The notes under the pieces are model-generated. The model worked only from the letters and a program-made list of their open reading frames with translations, was not told the DNA's origin and searched no databases. The position numbers and the translations under genes were made by a program. A stretch of 45,093 bases of DNA from Mycobacterium sp. IS-1496 (lineage in GTDB: Bacteria; Actinomycetota; Actinomycetes; Mycobacteriales; Mycobacteriaceae): NCBI RefSeq assembly GCF_001499995.1, contig NZ_LQIU01000033.1, positions 1-45,093 of the forward strand, in the 5' to 3' direction. Numbering within the stretch: position 1 is the first letter of the stretch; the number at the start of each line of letters is the position of its first letter. This document shows positions 33,616 to 41,191 of the stretch, piece after piece.

Positions 33616-34728
33616 ATGGCCGAACTCACCATTCCCGCCGACCTCAAGCCCCGCGACGGACGCTTCGGGTCCGGCCCGTCGAAGGTGCGTCCCGAACAGC
33701 TGGCCGCACTCGCGGCCGCGGGCGACCTGTTCGGCACCTCGCACCGCCAGGCGCCGGTCAAGAACCTCGTCGGCCGGGTCCGCGACGGCGTCAAGGCGCT
33801 GTTCTCGGTGCCCGACGGCTACGAGGTCATCCTCGGCAACGGCGGCAGCACCGCGTTCTGGGACGCCGCGGCGTTCGGCCTGATCGACAAGCGCTCGCTG
33901 CACCTCACCTACGGGGAGTTCAGCGCGAAGTTCGCCTCGGCCGTCGCCAAGAATCCGTTCATCGGCGACCCGATCGTCGTCAAGGCCGATCCGGGCAGCG
34001 CCCCCGAACCGCAGGCCGACCCGTCGGTCGACGTCATCGCCTGGGCCCACAACGAGACCTCGACCGGTGTCGCGGTCCCGGTGCAGCGCCCGGCCGACTC
34101 CGGTGACGCGCTGATCGTGATCGATGCGACGTCAGGGGCCGGCGGCCTGCCCGTCGACATCGCCCAGGCCGACGCGTACTACTTCGCCCCGCAGAAGAAC
34201 TTCGCCGGCGACGGCGGCCTGTGGCTCGCGGTCGTCAGCCCCGCCGCCCTCGCCCGCATCGACCAGATCGCGCAGTCGGGCCGCTGGGTACCCGACTTCC
34301 TCTCCCTGCCGATCGCGGTGGAGAACAGCCTCAAGAACCAGACCTACAACACCCCCGCGATCGGCACGCTGGTGCTGCTGGCCGACCAACTGGACTGGCT
34401 CAACGGCAACGGCGGGCTGGACTGGGCCGTCAAGCGCACCGCCGACTCGTCACAGCGGCTGTACTCGTGGGCCGAGGCGTCGACGTACGCCACCCCGTTC
34501 GTCACCGACCCGGCGCTGCGCTCGCAGGTGGTCGGCACCATCGACTTCTCCGACGACGTCGACGCCGCCGCGGTGGCGAAGATCCTGCGCGCCAACGGAA
34601 TCGTCGATACGGAGCCGTACCGCAAGCTCGGCCGCAACCAACTGAGGGTCGCGATGTTCGCCGCCGTCGACCCGGAGGACGTCAGCGCGCTGACCCGGTG
34701 CGTCGACTGGGTCGTCGAACGGTTGTAG
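33616..34728 (+). CDS. serC: Phosphoserine aminotransferase SerC
   Basis: A 370-residue class V PLP aminotransferase that converts 3-phosphohydroxypyruvate to phosphoserine in serine biosynthesis. It opens with KPRDGRFGSGPSKVRPEQL, has GNGGSTAFWDAAAFGL and the PLP lysine near 194 in FAPQKNFAGDGG, and ends EPYRKLGRNQLRVAMF ... CVDWVVERL. It is close to M. tuberculosis SerC (Rv0884c). It follows the divergent AurF-like gene and precedes sepH on the same strand with a 104-base gap that seems to hold a separate promoter. Confidence 0.96.
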   Translation: MAELTIPADLKPRDGRFGSGPSKVRPEQLAALAAAGDLFGTSHRQAPVKNLVGRVRDGVKALFSVPDGYEVILGNGGSTAFWDAAAFGLIDKRSLHLTYGEFSAKFASAVAKNPFIGDPIVVKADPGSAPEPQADPSVDVIAWAHNETSTGVAVPVQRPADSGDALIVIDATSGAGGLPVDIAQADAYYFAPQKNFAGDGGLWLAVVSPAALARIDQIAQSGRWVPDFLSLPIAVENSLKNQTYNTPAIGTLVLLADQLDWLNGNGGLDWAVKRTADSSQRLYSWAEASTYATPFVTDPALRSQVVGTIDFSDDVDAAAVAKILRANGIVDTEPYRKLGRNQLRVAMFAAVDPEDVSALTRCVDWVVERL

Positions 34729-34770
34729 TTCATCGCCGCGTGTCACCGTGGTCACGGGGAGGTAACGCAG

Positions 34771-34776
34771 TAGGCT
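34771..34776 (+). promoter_or_regulatory. Possible -10 element of sepH
   Basis: TAGGCT matches TANNNT 56 bases upstream of the sepH GTG in the serC-sepH gap. The leader would include two GGCGCC palindromes and the GGAGGAGG ribosome binding site. A -35 element is not clear. Confidence 0.35.
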
Positions 34777-34832
34777 GACCAGCTAATCGGGCTGGCGCCT
34801 GGCGCCGCGAAACGAGCCCGGAGGAGGTCGCA

Positions 34833-35672
34833 GTGCGGGAACTCAAGGTCGTCGAACTCGACGTCGACGGCAACACGATCCTCTGCCAGACCGACTCCGG
34901 TGAGAAGTTCACGCTGCGCATCGACGACCGGTTCCGCGCCGCGGCCCGCGGGGACCGGGCGGCGTTCAATCGATCGGCCGACCAGACCATGATCGATGTC
35001 GAGGTGCACAACGTGCTGCGTCCCAGAGATATTCAGGCCAAGATCCGCGCGGGCGCCTCCGTCGAGCAGGTCGCCAACGCCTCGGGAATGCCGATCGAGC
35101 GGGTGGAACGGTTCGCCCACCCGGTGCTGCTGGAGCGGTCGCGGGCCGCCGAACTCGCCACCGCCGCGCATCCGGTGCTCTCCGACGGCCCCGCGGTGCT
35201 CACCCTGCTCGAAACCGTCAGCACCGCGCTGGTCGCGCGGGGACTGAACCCCGACGCGACGAACTGGGACGCCTGGCGCAACGAGGACGGACGCTGGACG
35301 GTGCAGGTGGCGTGGAAGGCCGGTCGGTCCGACAACGTCGCCCACTTCCGGTTCTCCCCCGGTGCGCACGGCGGCACGGTCACCGCGTTCGACGAGGCGG
35401 CCTATCAGCTGATCGACCCCGACTTCAGCCGCCCGCTGCGCCCGGTCGCCCCCGTCGCCCAACTGGACTTCGACGCGCCCGCCGCACCGCAGGCGCCCGC
35501 CCCGGCACCGCTGCCCGAACCCGAGCCCGAACCGGCACCTGCGCCCGAACCCGAGGCCGGGCAGGAACCGCAGGCACCCAGGCCGGCGAAGTCGCGCAAG
35601 GCCAAGGCCCGCCCGACCGTTCCCGGGTGGGAGGACGTGCTGCTCGGGGTCCGCTCCAGCGGGCAGCGATGA
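34833..35672 (+). CDS. sepH: Septation protein SepH
   Basis: A 279-residue cell-division protein (DUF3071; counterpart of Rv0883c). The N-terminal domain with a helix-turn-helix-like segment (IRAGASVEQVANASGMPIERVERF, about 70-93) is the conserved region reported to act on FtsZ assembly. A Pro/Ala/Glu-rich linker (residues 213-250) precedes a basic, conserved tail VPGWEDVLLGV. The GTG start has GGAGGAGG upstream. Its stop TGA overlaps an ATG that begins the first of two 32-bp tandem copies, so translation could continue into short frames. Confidence 0.92.
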   Translation: MRELKVVELDVDGNTILCQTDSGEKFTLRIDDRFRAAARGDRAAFNRSADQTMIDVEVHNVLRPRDIQAKIRAGASVEQVANASGMPIERVERFAHPVLLERSRAAELATAAHPVLSDGPAVLTLLETVSTALVARGLNPDATNWDAWRNEDGRWTVQVAWKAGRSDNVAHFRFSPGAHGGTVTAFDEAAYQLIDPDFSRPLRPVAPVAQLDFDAPAAPQAPAPAPLPEPEPEPAPAPEPEAGQEPQAPRPAKSRKAKARPTVPGWEDVLLGVRSSGQR

Positions 35673-35732
35673 GCGCTCGCGCGAAGAGCCGACAGAAGCG
35701 ATGAGCGCTCGCGCGAAGAGCCGACAGAAGCG
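35665..35732 (+). repeat. Tandem duplication, 32-bp period, at the end of sepH
   Basis: Bases 35669-35700 and 35701-35732 are identical over all 32 positions, and the four bases AGCG before each copy also match, so 68 bases follow a strict 32-base period. The copies begin exactly at the ATG that overlaps the sepH stop. The period is two bases more than ten codons, so each copy shifts frame relative to the previous one. Confidence 0.95.
35669..35704 (+). CDS. Mini reading frame 1 (11 residues), overlapping sepH stop
   Basis: ATG 35669 shares ATGA with the sepH stop and encodes MSARAKSRQKR before TGA at 35702-35704. The peptide is strongly basic. With a 4-base overlap, ribosomes ending sepH could reinitiate here. 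Whether it is translated is unknown; no independent ribosome binding site is needed for such coupling. Its C-terminal KSRQKR resembles the SepH end SSGQR. Confidence 0.3.
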   Translation: MSARAKSRQKR

Positions 35733-35736
35733 CTAG
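35701..35736 (+). CDS. Mini reading frame 2 (11 residues), overlapping frame 1
   Basis: ATG 35701 shares ATGA with the stop of mini frame 1 and again encodes MSARAKSRQKR, ending with TAG at 35734-35736. That TAG lies in CTAG, whose complement is the stop of the convergent DUF2537 gene. Translation is unproven; the geometry is what makes it notable. Confidence 0.3.
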   Translation: MSARAKSRQKR

Positions 35737-36017
35737 GCCGGCACCATCCCGCTGAGGGTGATGGCGAGCAGGGCGATCCACCCGCCCGCCACGCCGACGC
35801 CCGCACCGAACGCGAACCACCGCCACACCGGCCGGGTCCGCCAGCCCCACACCGTCGGCGCCAACCCGCCCACGGCGACCATGTTCAGGCCGACCGCCAG
35901 CAGTGGGTGCACCCGCAGCAGTCCGAGGCTCAGCACGATGACGGCGGTGGCGATCACCGCGGCGACTCCGGCGGCCACCGTCAAACCCGTTCCCCACGGC
36001 GTGGATTCGTCGGTCAC
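35733..36017 (-). CDS. DUF2537 membrane protein
   Basis: A 94-residue membrane protein, the counterpart of Rv0882, with three predicted helices (about 11-34, 39-57 and 66-88) and a short hydrophilic N-terminus MTDESTPWGTG. It fits DUF2537, a small actinobacterial family with no known function. ATG 36017 is preceded by GGGAGGTGAC, a clear ribosome binding site. It converges with the sepH mini frames and shares the CTAG stop tetranucleotide with the last one. A 36-base gap separates it from the upstream methyltransferase gene on the same strand. Confidence 0.85.
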   Translation of the reverse strand: MTDESTPWGTGLTVAAGVAAVIATAVIVLSLGLLRVHPLLAVGLNMVAVGGLAPTVWGWRTRPVWRWFAFGAGVGVAGGWIALLAITLSGMVPA

Positions 36018-36053
36018 GCTGTCACCTCCCCGCAGTCGCCCACCGGAGGCAAT

Positions 36054-36866
36054 CTAGCCCGACCGGACACGTTCGTAGAATGCCAGCGCGGCCGCGGTCG
36101 CCACGTTGAGCGAATCGGTACCCCGCGACATCGGGATGCGCACCCGCCGGTCGCTGGCCCGCATCGCCCGCTCGGTCAGGCCGGGGCCCTCCGCACCGAC
36201 GAGGACCGCGACCTTCTCCCGCCCCAGCGCCGCCATCGCCGTGGCCACGGTGTCGGCGGCCGGGTCCGGCGTCATCGCCAGCAGGTGAAACCCGTTGTCG
36301 CGCAACAGGTTTAGCTCATCGGGCCAGGCGGTGGCGCGCGCGAACGGCACGAGCAGCGCGTGGCCCATCGACACGCGCACCGCCCGCCGGTACAACGGGT
36401 CGGCACACCCGGCCCCGAAGATGACCGCGTCGACGCCGAGCCCGGCGGCGTTGCGGAAGATCGAGCCGAGGTTCTCGTGGTCGTTGACCCCCTCGAGCAC
36501 CGCCACGGTGTGGGCGCCGTCGAGCACTTCGGCGACGGTGAGCTCGGCCGGGCGCGACGCCGAGGCCAGCACGCCCCGGTTCAGGTGGAAGCCGACCACC
36601 TCGGCCATAACGTCGGCCGAGGCCCGGTAGTAGGGCGCGTCGACGGCGTCGAGGCCGGTCCCGAGTTCGGTGAGCCGACGATCGGTGCCGAGCAGCGCGC
36701 GGGGGGTGAACCGCGAGGCCACCATGCGCTGCACCACCAGCACCCCCTCGGCGATCACCAACCCCTTGCCGGTGGGCAGATCGGGTCTGCGGTCGATGCT
36801 GTTGAGGTCGCGGAAGTCGTCGAGTCGCGGGTCGGCGGGATCGTCGACGTCGATGACGGTCGTCAA
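36054..36866 (-). CDS. TrmH/SpoU-family RNA 2'-O-methyltransferase
   Basis: A 270-residue SPOUT methyltransferase, counterpart of Rv0881. The N-terminal domain is a substrate-binding L30-like fold (LVIAEGVLVVQRMV). The knotted SAM-binding domain shows motif 1 NDHENLGSIFRNAAGLG with the catalytic Arg, motif 2 VLVGAEGPGLTERAM and motif 3 IPMSRGTDSLNVATAAALAFY. It should methylate a ribose in rRNA or tRNA; the exact nucleotide is unknown. TTG 36866 is the only start that keeps the N-terminus. It is 28 bases downstream of the MarR gene on the same strand. Confidence 0.9.
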   Translation of the reverse strand: MTTVIDVDDPADPRLDDFRDLNSIDRRPDLPTGKGLVIAEGVLVVQRMVASRFTPRALLGTDRRLTELGTGLDAVDAPYYRASADVMAEVVGFHLNRGVLASASRPAELTVAEVLDGAHTVAVLEGVNDHENLGSIFRNAAGLGVDAVIFGAGCADPLYRRAVRVSMGHALLVPFARATAWPDELNLLRDNGFHLLAMTPDPAADTVATAMAALGREKVAVLVGAEGPGLTERAMRASDRRVRIPMSRGTDSLNVATAAALAFYERVRSG

Positions 36867-36894
36867 TGCTCCGATCTCCGCACGGCGGCGAAGC

Positions 36895-37326
36895 TTACGC
36901 GCTCTCCTCGACCATCGCCGACATCAGGTCGGCGGCCATCAGCAGCGTCCTGCGCTCTTCGGGTTCCAGACGAGCGATCCGGCGCTGCAGCCACTCCTGG
37001 CTGGCCCGCTTCTCCGCCTGGACGAGGTCGGCCCCGGCCGGCGACACCGACACCAGCACCTGCCGACCGTCCACGGGATGGGCGTTTCGTGAGACGAAAC
37101 CCATTTCGGCCAGGGATGCGATCACCCGAGTCATCGACGGCGGGCGCACCCGCTCCCGCACAGCTAACGCTCCCGGCGTCATCGCACCCTCTTTGGCCAG
37201 CGTGGACAGAGCTGACAATTGCGACAGCGAAATCGGCGAATCAGCACGCCGAAAGCGTAATTGGCGAGCCAGCCGCACTACTGCGAGTGACAAATCGCTG
37301 GCCAGCCGGGAGTCGAGGTCGATCAC
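36895..37326 (-). CDS. MarR-family regulator (Rv0880-like)
   Basis: A 143-residue MarR protein, same length as Rv0880. It has an N-terminal dimer helix, helix-turn-helix MTPGALAVRERVRPPSMTRVIASLAEMGFV, a wing (DGRQVLVSVSPAG) and C-terminal helices. No cysteine is present, so thiol redox sensing is excluded. GTG 37326 is seven bases after TAGTAT. The dyad TAGCGTCGCTA just upstream of this -10 could be the autoregulatory operator, and it also lies between this gene and the divergent DUF2530 gene. Confidence 0.9.
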   Translation of the reverse strand: MIDLDSRLASDLSLAVVRLARQLRFRRADSPISLSQLSALSTLAKEGAMTPGALAVRERVRPPSMTRVIASLAEMGFVSRNAHPVDGRQVLVSVSPAGADLVQAEKRASQEWLQRRIARLEPEERRTLLMAADLMSAMVEESA

Positions 37327-37333
37327 GAAGCAA

Positions 37334-37339
37334 ATACTA
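37334..37339 (-). promoter_or_regulatory. -10 element of the MarR gene
   Basis: Minus-strand TAGTAT (TANNNT) ends seven bases before the GTG at 37326, so a leaderless mRNA is likely. The dyad at 37342-37352 lies in the spacer just upstream of it. Confidence 0.55.
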
Positions 37340-37341
37340 CA

Positions 37342-37352
37342 TAGCGTCGCTA
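37342..37352. promoter_or_regulatory. Dyad TAGCGTCGCTA in the MarR promoter
   Basis: Five-base arms TAGCG/CGCTA around one T form a near-perfect palindrome just upstream of the MarR -10 element. Its position inside the promoter suits autorepression; binding is inferred. Confidence 0.45.
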
Positions 37353-37402
37353 AAAGCGGCGAGCAAACCGATAACCGTGGTTACGGACCATTTCGGATCG
37401 GC

Positions 37403-37408
37403 TAGATT
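37403..37408 (+). promoter_or_regulatory. -10 element of the DUF2530 gene
   Basis: TAGATT (TANNNT) ends seven bases before ATG 37416, consistent with leaderless transcription; TTACGG at 37381-37386 is a possible weak -35 with 16-base spacing. Confidence 0.6.
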
Positions 37409-37415
37409 GACATCG

Positions 37416-37682
37416 ATGGCCGACGAACACACCCCGGTGAACGAATCGCCGCAGCCGCCGCCGCTGCCGGCCGCCCTGCTCGACCCGCGGCCCGTCATCC
37501 TCGTGATCGCCGCCGCGTGGCTGATCGCCACCGTGCTCGCGTTCACGGTCTCCGCGCTGCACGAGTGGCGTCCGTTCACGATCGCCGGACTGGGCATCGG
37601 CCTGTTTGGCACTTCGATCTTCCTGTGGCAACGTCACGCCGTACGCCGCGGCGCGCGCGGCGCCCAGAGCGGGCTTCGCTGA
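37416..37682 (+). CDS. DUF2530 membrane protein
   Basis: An 88-residue membrane protein, counterpart of Rv0879c. A proline-rich cytoplasmic N-terminus (NESPQPPPLPAALLDPRPV) is followed by two membrane helices (about 26-46 and 52-70) and a basic tail (RHAVRRGARGAQ), as in DUF2530. Function is unknown. It begins directly after a strong -10 element with no ribosome binding site, so it is probably translated from a leaderless mRNA. The SRPBCC gene follows 32 bases later on the same strand. Confidence 0.88.
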   Translation: MADEHTPVNESPQPPPLPAALLDPRPVILVIAAAWLIATVLAFTVSALHEWRPFTIAGLGIGLFGTSIFLWQRHAVRRGARGAQSGLR

Positions 37683-37714
37683 GACTGCGCCCGCCGCCCC
37701 GATCAGGAGGATCC

Positions 37715-38167
37715 ATGGCCGCACCGTTGCTTCACGCAGAGATCGAGATCGACGCCCCGGTGGCCAAGGTCTGGTCGCTGGTCTCCGACCTCGGCCGGAT
37801 GCCGCAGTGGAGCCCGCAGTGTCGCGCCATGAAATTGCTCGGCCCGCTGCGCCCGGGCACCAAGACCGTCAACCTCAACCGGCGCAACCGCCTGATCTGG
37901 CCGACCACCTGCACCATCACCGAGGTCGTCTCGGAGAAGAAGGTGGCGTTCCGCGTCGACGCCAACAAGACGGTGTGGAGTTACGAACTCGAGCCGACCG
38001 CCACCGGCACCCGTCTGGTGGAGACCCGCGACGCCTCCAACGGCGTCACCGCGGTGTCGAACATGGCGGTCAACAAACTCATGGGCGGCGTGCCCAGCTT
38101 CGAGGAGGAACTCGTCGCCGGCATGAACGAGTCGCTGGCCAAGATCAAGGCCGCGGCGGAGAACTGA
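37715..38167 (+). CDS. SRPBCC (polyketide cyclase-like) protein
   Basis: A 150-residue START/SRPBCC-fold protein (IEIDAPVAKVWSLVSDLGRMPQWSPQC at 10-36, then VEETRDAS-like strands and a C-terminal amphipathic helix), a fold that binds hydrophobic ligands in a helix-grip pocket. Members act as polyketide cyclases, lipid carriers or stress proteins; none of these is proven here. ATG 37715 follows AGGAGG with ideal spacing. It ends exactly where the convergent DUF3027 gene ends, without overlap. In M. tuberculosis a PPE gene occupies roughly this position as I recall. Confidence 0.85.
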   Translation: MAAPLLHAEIEIDAPVAKVWSLVSDLGRMPQWSPQCRAMKLLGPLRPGTKTVNLNRRNRLIWPTTCTITEVVSEKKVAFRVDANKTVWSYELEPTATGTRLVETRDASNGVTAVSNMAVNKLMGGVPSFEEELVAGMNESLAKIKAAAEN

Positions 38168-38941
38168 TCAGTCGTTCTCGGCCAGGTCGATCACGCCGTC
38201 GTCGTACGGGTCGTACAGCGGTGACCCGGTGAGCTGCGGAGCCGGTGTGTCCGAGTGCGCACCGCAGCCGTACTCGGAGTCGACCACGTGGCCGTCGGCC
38301 GACATCTCGTTGGCGCACACGCCGAACATGACCCCGAGCGAACCGGACAGCGGCAGGTAGAACCCGCAGTCGCGGCACACCCGCTTCGTCGAGCGGGCCA
38401 TCGCCGAACCCGGGCCGAACTCGCCGTCGTGCCAGCGTTGCGCGGCGTCGACGCGACCCCACCGGCTCAGCACCTGCTTGCGGCCCAGCCCCACCTCCGC
38501 GGCGGTCTCGTCGACCTGATCATCGCCGGTGGCGACGTGGCCGGGCACCAGCCGGGGATCCTCACGCGGCGGAGCGAGCAGGTCGCCGGGCCGGAGGTCG
38601 CCCGGGCGGACCCGGTCCTGCCACGGCACCCATCTGGGGGCCAGCAGCGCTGTCGGGCCGGGAACCAACACCAGTTCGCTGATGGTCGCCTGCTCGGCGC
38701 CCGGATAGGCGGCGACGACGACGGCCCACTGCCAGCCCCGGTAGCCAGGCATGTCGGCCAGGAATCGGTGGGTGGCCGACGTCGGGTCCTCGAAGGACGC
38801 GCCGAGGTACTCCCCGATCGTGTCGGGCCCGCTGAACTCGACCAGCGCGGCGCGCGCCTGCTCCACGGCGCCCATCAGCACCGCTTCGAGATCGGCGGGA
38901 CGTCGGGCCACGTGGGCTGCGGTGTCGGTCAGGCTGTCCAT
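38168..38941 (-). CDS. DUF3027 family protein
   Basis: A 257-residue protein, counterpart of Rv0877, matching DUF3027. The middle part contains HRFLADMPGYRGWQWAVVVAAYPGAEQATISELVLVPGP and LLAPRWVPWQDRV, conserved blocks of this family. The C-terminal region has CRDCGFYLPL and CANEMS, a possible zinc ribbon (two Cys-containing knuckles). Function is unknown. ATG 38941 is chosen over an upstream in-frame ATG because the family begins here; CACTAT ends eight bases before it. It diverges from the MFS gene. Confidence 0.88.
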   Translation of the reverse strand: MDSLTDTAAHVARRPADLEAVLMGAVEQARAALVEFSGPDTIGEYLGASFEDPTSATHRFLADMPGYRGWQWAVVVAAYPGAEQATISELVLVPGPTALLAPRWVPWQDRVRPGDLRPGDLLAPPREDPRLVPGHVATGDDQVDETAAEVGLGRKQVLSRWGRVDAAQRWHDGEFGPGSAMARSTKRVCRDCGFYLPLSGSLGVMFGVCANEMSADGHVVDSEYGCGAHSDTPAPQLTGSPLYDPYDDGVIDLAEND

Positions 38942-39029
38942 CGCATCCCATAGTGCCGCAGAGCGATACCGGAAAGCCACACCGGTCGGCTGTCGGCCGC
39001 CAGTCGGTGCCATGGGGGACAATCGTGAG

Positions 39030-40706
39030 GTGGCCGGCGGACGCGATGAGAGTGACGGAGAGTTCCGGCGCGACGCCCGGTACTACCCACCCCGGCCGCC
39101 CGCGGGGCACGACCATCCCGGGATGGCGAACTACCCCAGCGATGGAGGGTCCTACCGGCGCGCACGCAGGCAGTCCACGCCCAGCGCGAACCGCTGGCTG
39201 CCCCCGCTGGACGAGCCGGCGCCCCCGGGCCACCACCACTACGACCCGCCGCCCGGGGTCGGCGCAGGCGCGGGCAGGGTCACCGTCACCCGCGCCGCGG
39301 CGCAGCGCAGCCGCGAGATGGGGTCGAAGATGTACGGCCTGGTGCACCGGGCCGCCACCGCCGACGGTGCGGACAAGTCCGGGCTGACAGCGCTGACCTG
39401 GCCGGTGGTGGCCAACTTCGCCGTCGACGCGGCGATGGCGGTGGCGTTGGCCAACACGTTGTTCTTCGCCGCGGCCAGCGGGGAGAGCAAGAGCAAGGTC
39501 GCGCTGTACCTGCTGATCACCATCGCGCCGTTCGCGGTGATCGCACCGCTGATCGGTCCGGCCCTCGACCGGCTGCAGCACGGCCGCCGCGTCGCGCTGG
39601 CCGCGTCGTTCCTCGCGCGCACGGCGCTGGTGGTGCTGCTGATCGCGAACTACGACGGCGTGACGGGCGGCTACCCGTCGTGGGTGCTCTACCCATGCGC
39701 GCTCGGGATGATGGTGCTGTCGAAGTCGTTCTCGGTGCTGCGCAGCGCCGTCACCCCGCGGGTGCTGCCCCCGACCATCGACCTGGTGCGGGTCAACTCC
39801 CGCCTCACGACGTTCGGGCTGCTCGGTGGCACCGTGGTCGGCGGCGCCGTCGCGGCAGGCGCCGAATACCTGCTCAACCTGTTCCAACTCCCCGGTGCGC
39901 TGTACGTCATCGTGGCGGCGACCGTGGCCGGCGCGGTGCTGTCGATGCGGATCCCGAAGTGGGTGGAGGTCACCGCCGGTGAGGTCCCCGCGACGCTGAG
40001 CTACCACGGCGGCAGCGGCGGTCTGCGCCGGGAGCCGCCCTCCGAGCGGTCCGGCAAGGCGCGCCAGCCGCTGGGCCGCAACACCATCACCGCACTCTGG
40101 GGCAACTGCACGATCAAGGTGATGGTCGGGTTCCTGTTCCTCTACCCGGCGTTCGTGGCGAAGTCGCACGACGCCGGCGGCTGGGAGCAGCTGCGCATCC
40201 TCGGCCTGATCGGCGCCGCCGCCGCGGTGGGCAACTTCGTCGGCAACATGACCGCGGCCCGGCTCGAACTGGGCCACCCGGCGCGGCTGGTCGTGCGGGC
40301 GGCCACCGCGGTGACGGCGGTCGCGCTGTTGACCGCGCTGACCGGGAACCTGCTGGTGGCGGCCGCCGCCACGCTGATCACCTCCGGCGCCAGCGCGATC
40401 GCCAAGGCCTCGCTCGACGCGTCGCTGCAGGACGACCTCCCCGAGGAGTCCAGGGCCTCGGCGTTCGGCCGGTCGGAGTCGCTGCTGCAGCTCGCGTGGG
40501 TCGCCGGCGGTGCCACCGGCGTGCTCATCTACACCGACCTGTGGATCGGCTTCACTACTATCACCGCCGTGTTGATTCTCGGGCTGGCCCAGACCGTCGT
40601 GAGTTACCGCGGCGAATCGCTGATCCCAGGATTCGGCGGGAACCGCCCCGTGCTGGCCGAACAGGAAGGCCGCCGCTCCGACACCGCCGGGGTGGCGTAC
40701 GAGTGA
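39030..40706 (+). CDS. MFS transporter with disordered N-terminus (Rv0876c-like)
   Basis: A 558-residue major facilitator with a hydrophilic, Pro/Arg/His-rich N-terminus of about 110 residues, then about 12 membrane helices starting at LTWPVVANFAVDAAMAVALANTLF. It corresponds to Rv0876c, a mycobacterial membrane protein without a known substrate. Two starts are possible: ATG 39012, which lacks a ribosome binding site, or GTG 39030, which lies six bases after GACAAT and suits a leaderless mRNA; I use the latter. The stop overlaps the DUF2771 gene start as GTGA, so both are translationally coupled and may work together. Confidence 0.85.
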   Translation: MAGGRDESDGEFRRDARYYPPRPPAGHDHPGMANYPSDGGSYRRARRQSTPSANRWLPPLDEPAPPGHHHYDPPPGVGAGAGRVTVTRAAAQRSREMGSKMYGLVHRAATADGADKSGLTALTWPVVANFAVDAAMAVALANTLFFAAASGESKSKVALYLLITIAPFAVIAPLIGPALDRLQHGRRVALAASFLARTALVVLLIANYDGVTGGYPSWVLYPCALGMMVLSKSFSVLRSAVTPRVLPPTIDLVRVNSRLTTFGLLGGTVVGGAVAAGAEYLLNLFQLPGALYVIVAATVAGAVLSMRIPKWVEVTAGEVPATLSYHGGSGGLRREPPSERSGKARQPLGRNTITALWGNCTIKVMVGFLFLYPAFVAKSHDAGGWEQLRILGLIGAAAAVGNFVGNMTAARLELGHPARLVVRAATAVTAVALLTALTGNLLVAAAATLITSGASAIAKASLDASLQDDLPEESRASAFGRSESLLQLAWVAGGATGVLIYTDLWIGFTTITAVLILGLAQTVVSYRGESLIPGFGGNRPVLAEQEGRRSDTAGVAYE

Positions 40707-41191
40707 AACGCGTTCTGGCCGTCCTGGCGGCCGTCGCGGTGCTGGCGACCGCGGCGACGGCGCTGCTGGTGTGGCAGCTCACCCGCGACCACGAACCGGC
40801 CCTGCCGGAGATCAGTGCGTTCACCCACGGCGAGCTGACCCGCGTCGGCCCCTTCCAGTTCTGCGACGTGATCGACCCCTCCGACTGCAGGCCCGCCGGG
40901 CAACAGGGTGAACTCGCCGTGACCGAGCGCGATCCGGTGCAGCTGTCGGTCCCCTCGGCGATCGCGGAGGCGCCGTGGCGGCTGCTGCGTGTCTACGAAG
41001 ACCCCGCCGACACCACCGAGTCGGTGTTCCGGCCCGACACCCGGCTGGCGGTGACGATCCCGACGGTCGACCCGCAACGCGGCCGGCTCACCGGCATCGC
41101 CGTCCAACTGCTGACGCTGGTGCAGGACGAGGCGGGTGAGGTCTTCGAGATCCCACACGCGGAGTGGTCCGTGCGGATGGTGTGGCCCTAG
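40703..41191 (+). CDS. DUF2771 membrane-anchored protein
   Basis: A 162-residue protein, the same length as Rv0875c, matching DUF2771. One N-terminal membrane helix (VLAVLAAVAVLATAATALLVWQL) anchors a domain of about 130 residues outside the cytoplasm. Two cysteines in FCDVIDPSDC could form a disulfide. No lipobox is visible. It is coupled to the MFS gene by a 4-base GTGA overlap, and both genes may encode parts of one membrane complex. It converges with the reductase gene, sharing a CTAG as both stop codons. Confidence 0.85.
   Translation: MKRVLAVLAAVAVLATAATALLVWQLTRDHEPALPEISAFTHGELTRVGPFQFCDVIDPSDCRPAGQQGELAVTERDPVQLSVPSAIAEAPWRLLRVYEDPADTTESVFRPDTRLAVTIPTVDPQRGRLTGIAVQLLTLVQDEAGEVFEIPHAEWSVRMVWP

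Noticed and set aside
34784..34810. Repeated GGCGCC palindromes upstream of sepH
   Set aside because: Short GC-rich palindromes are frequent in this genome type; no clear structure or regulator links them to function.
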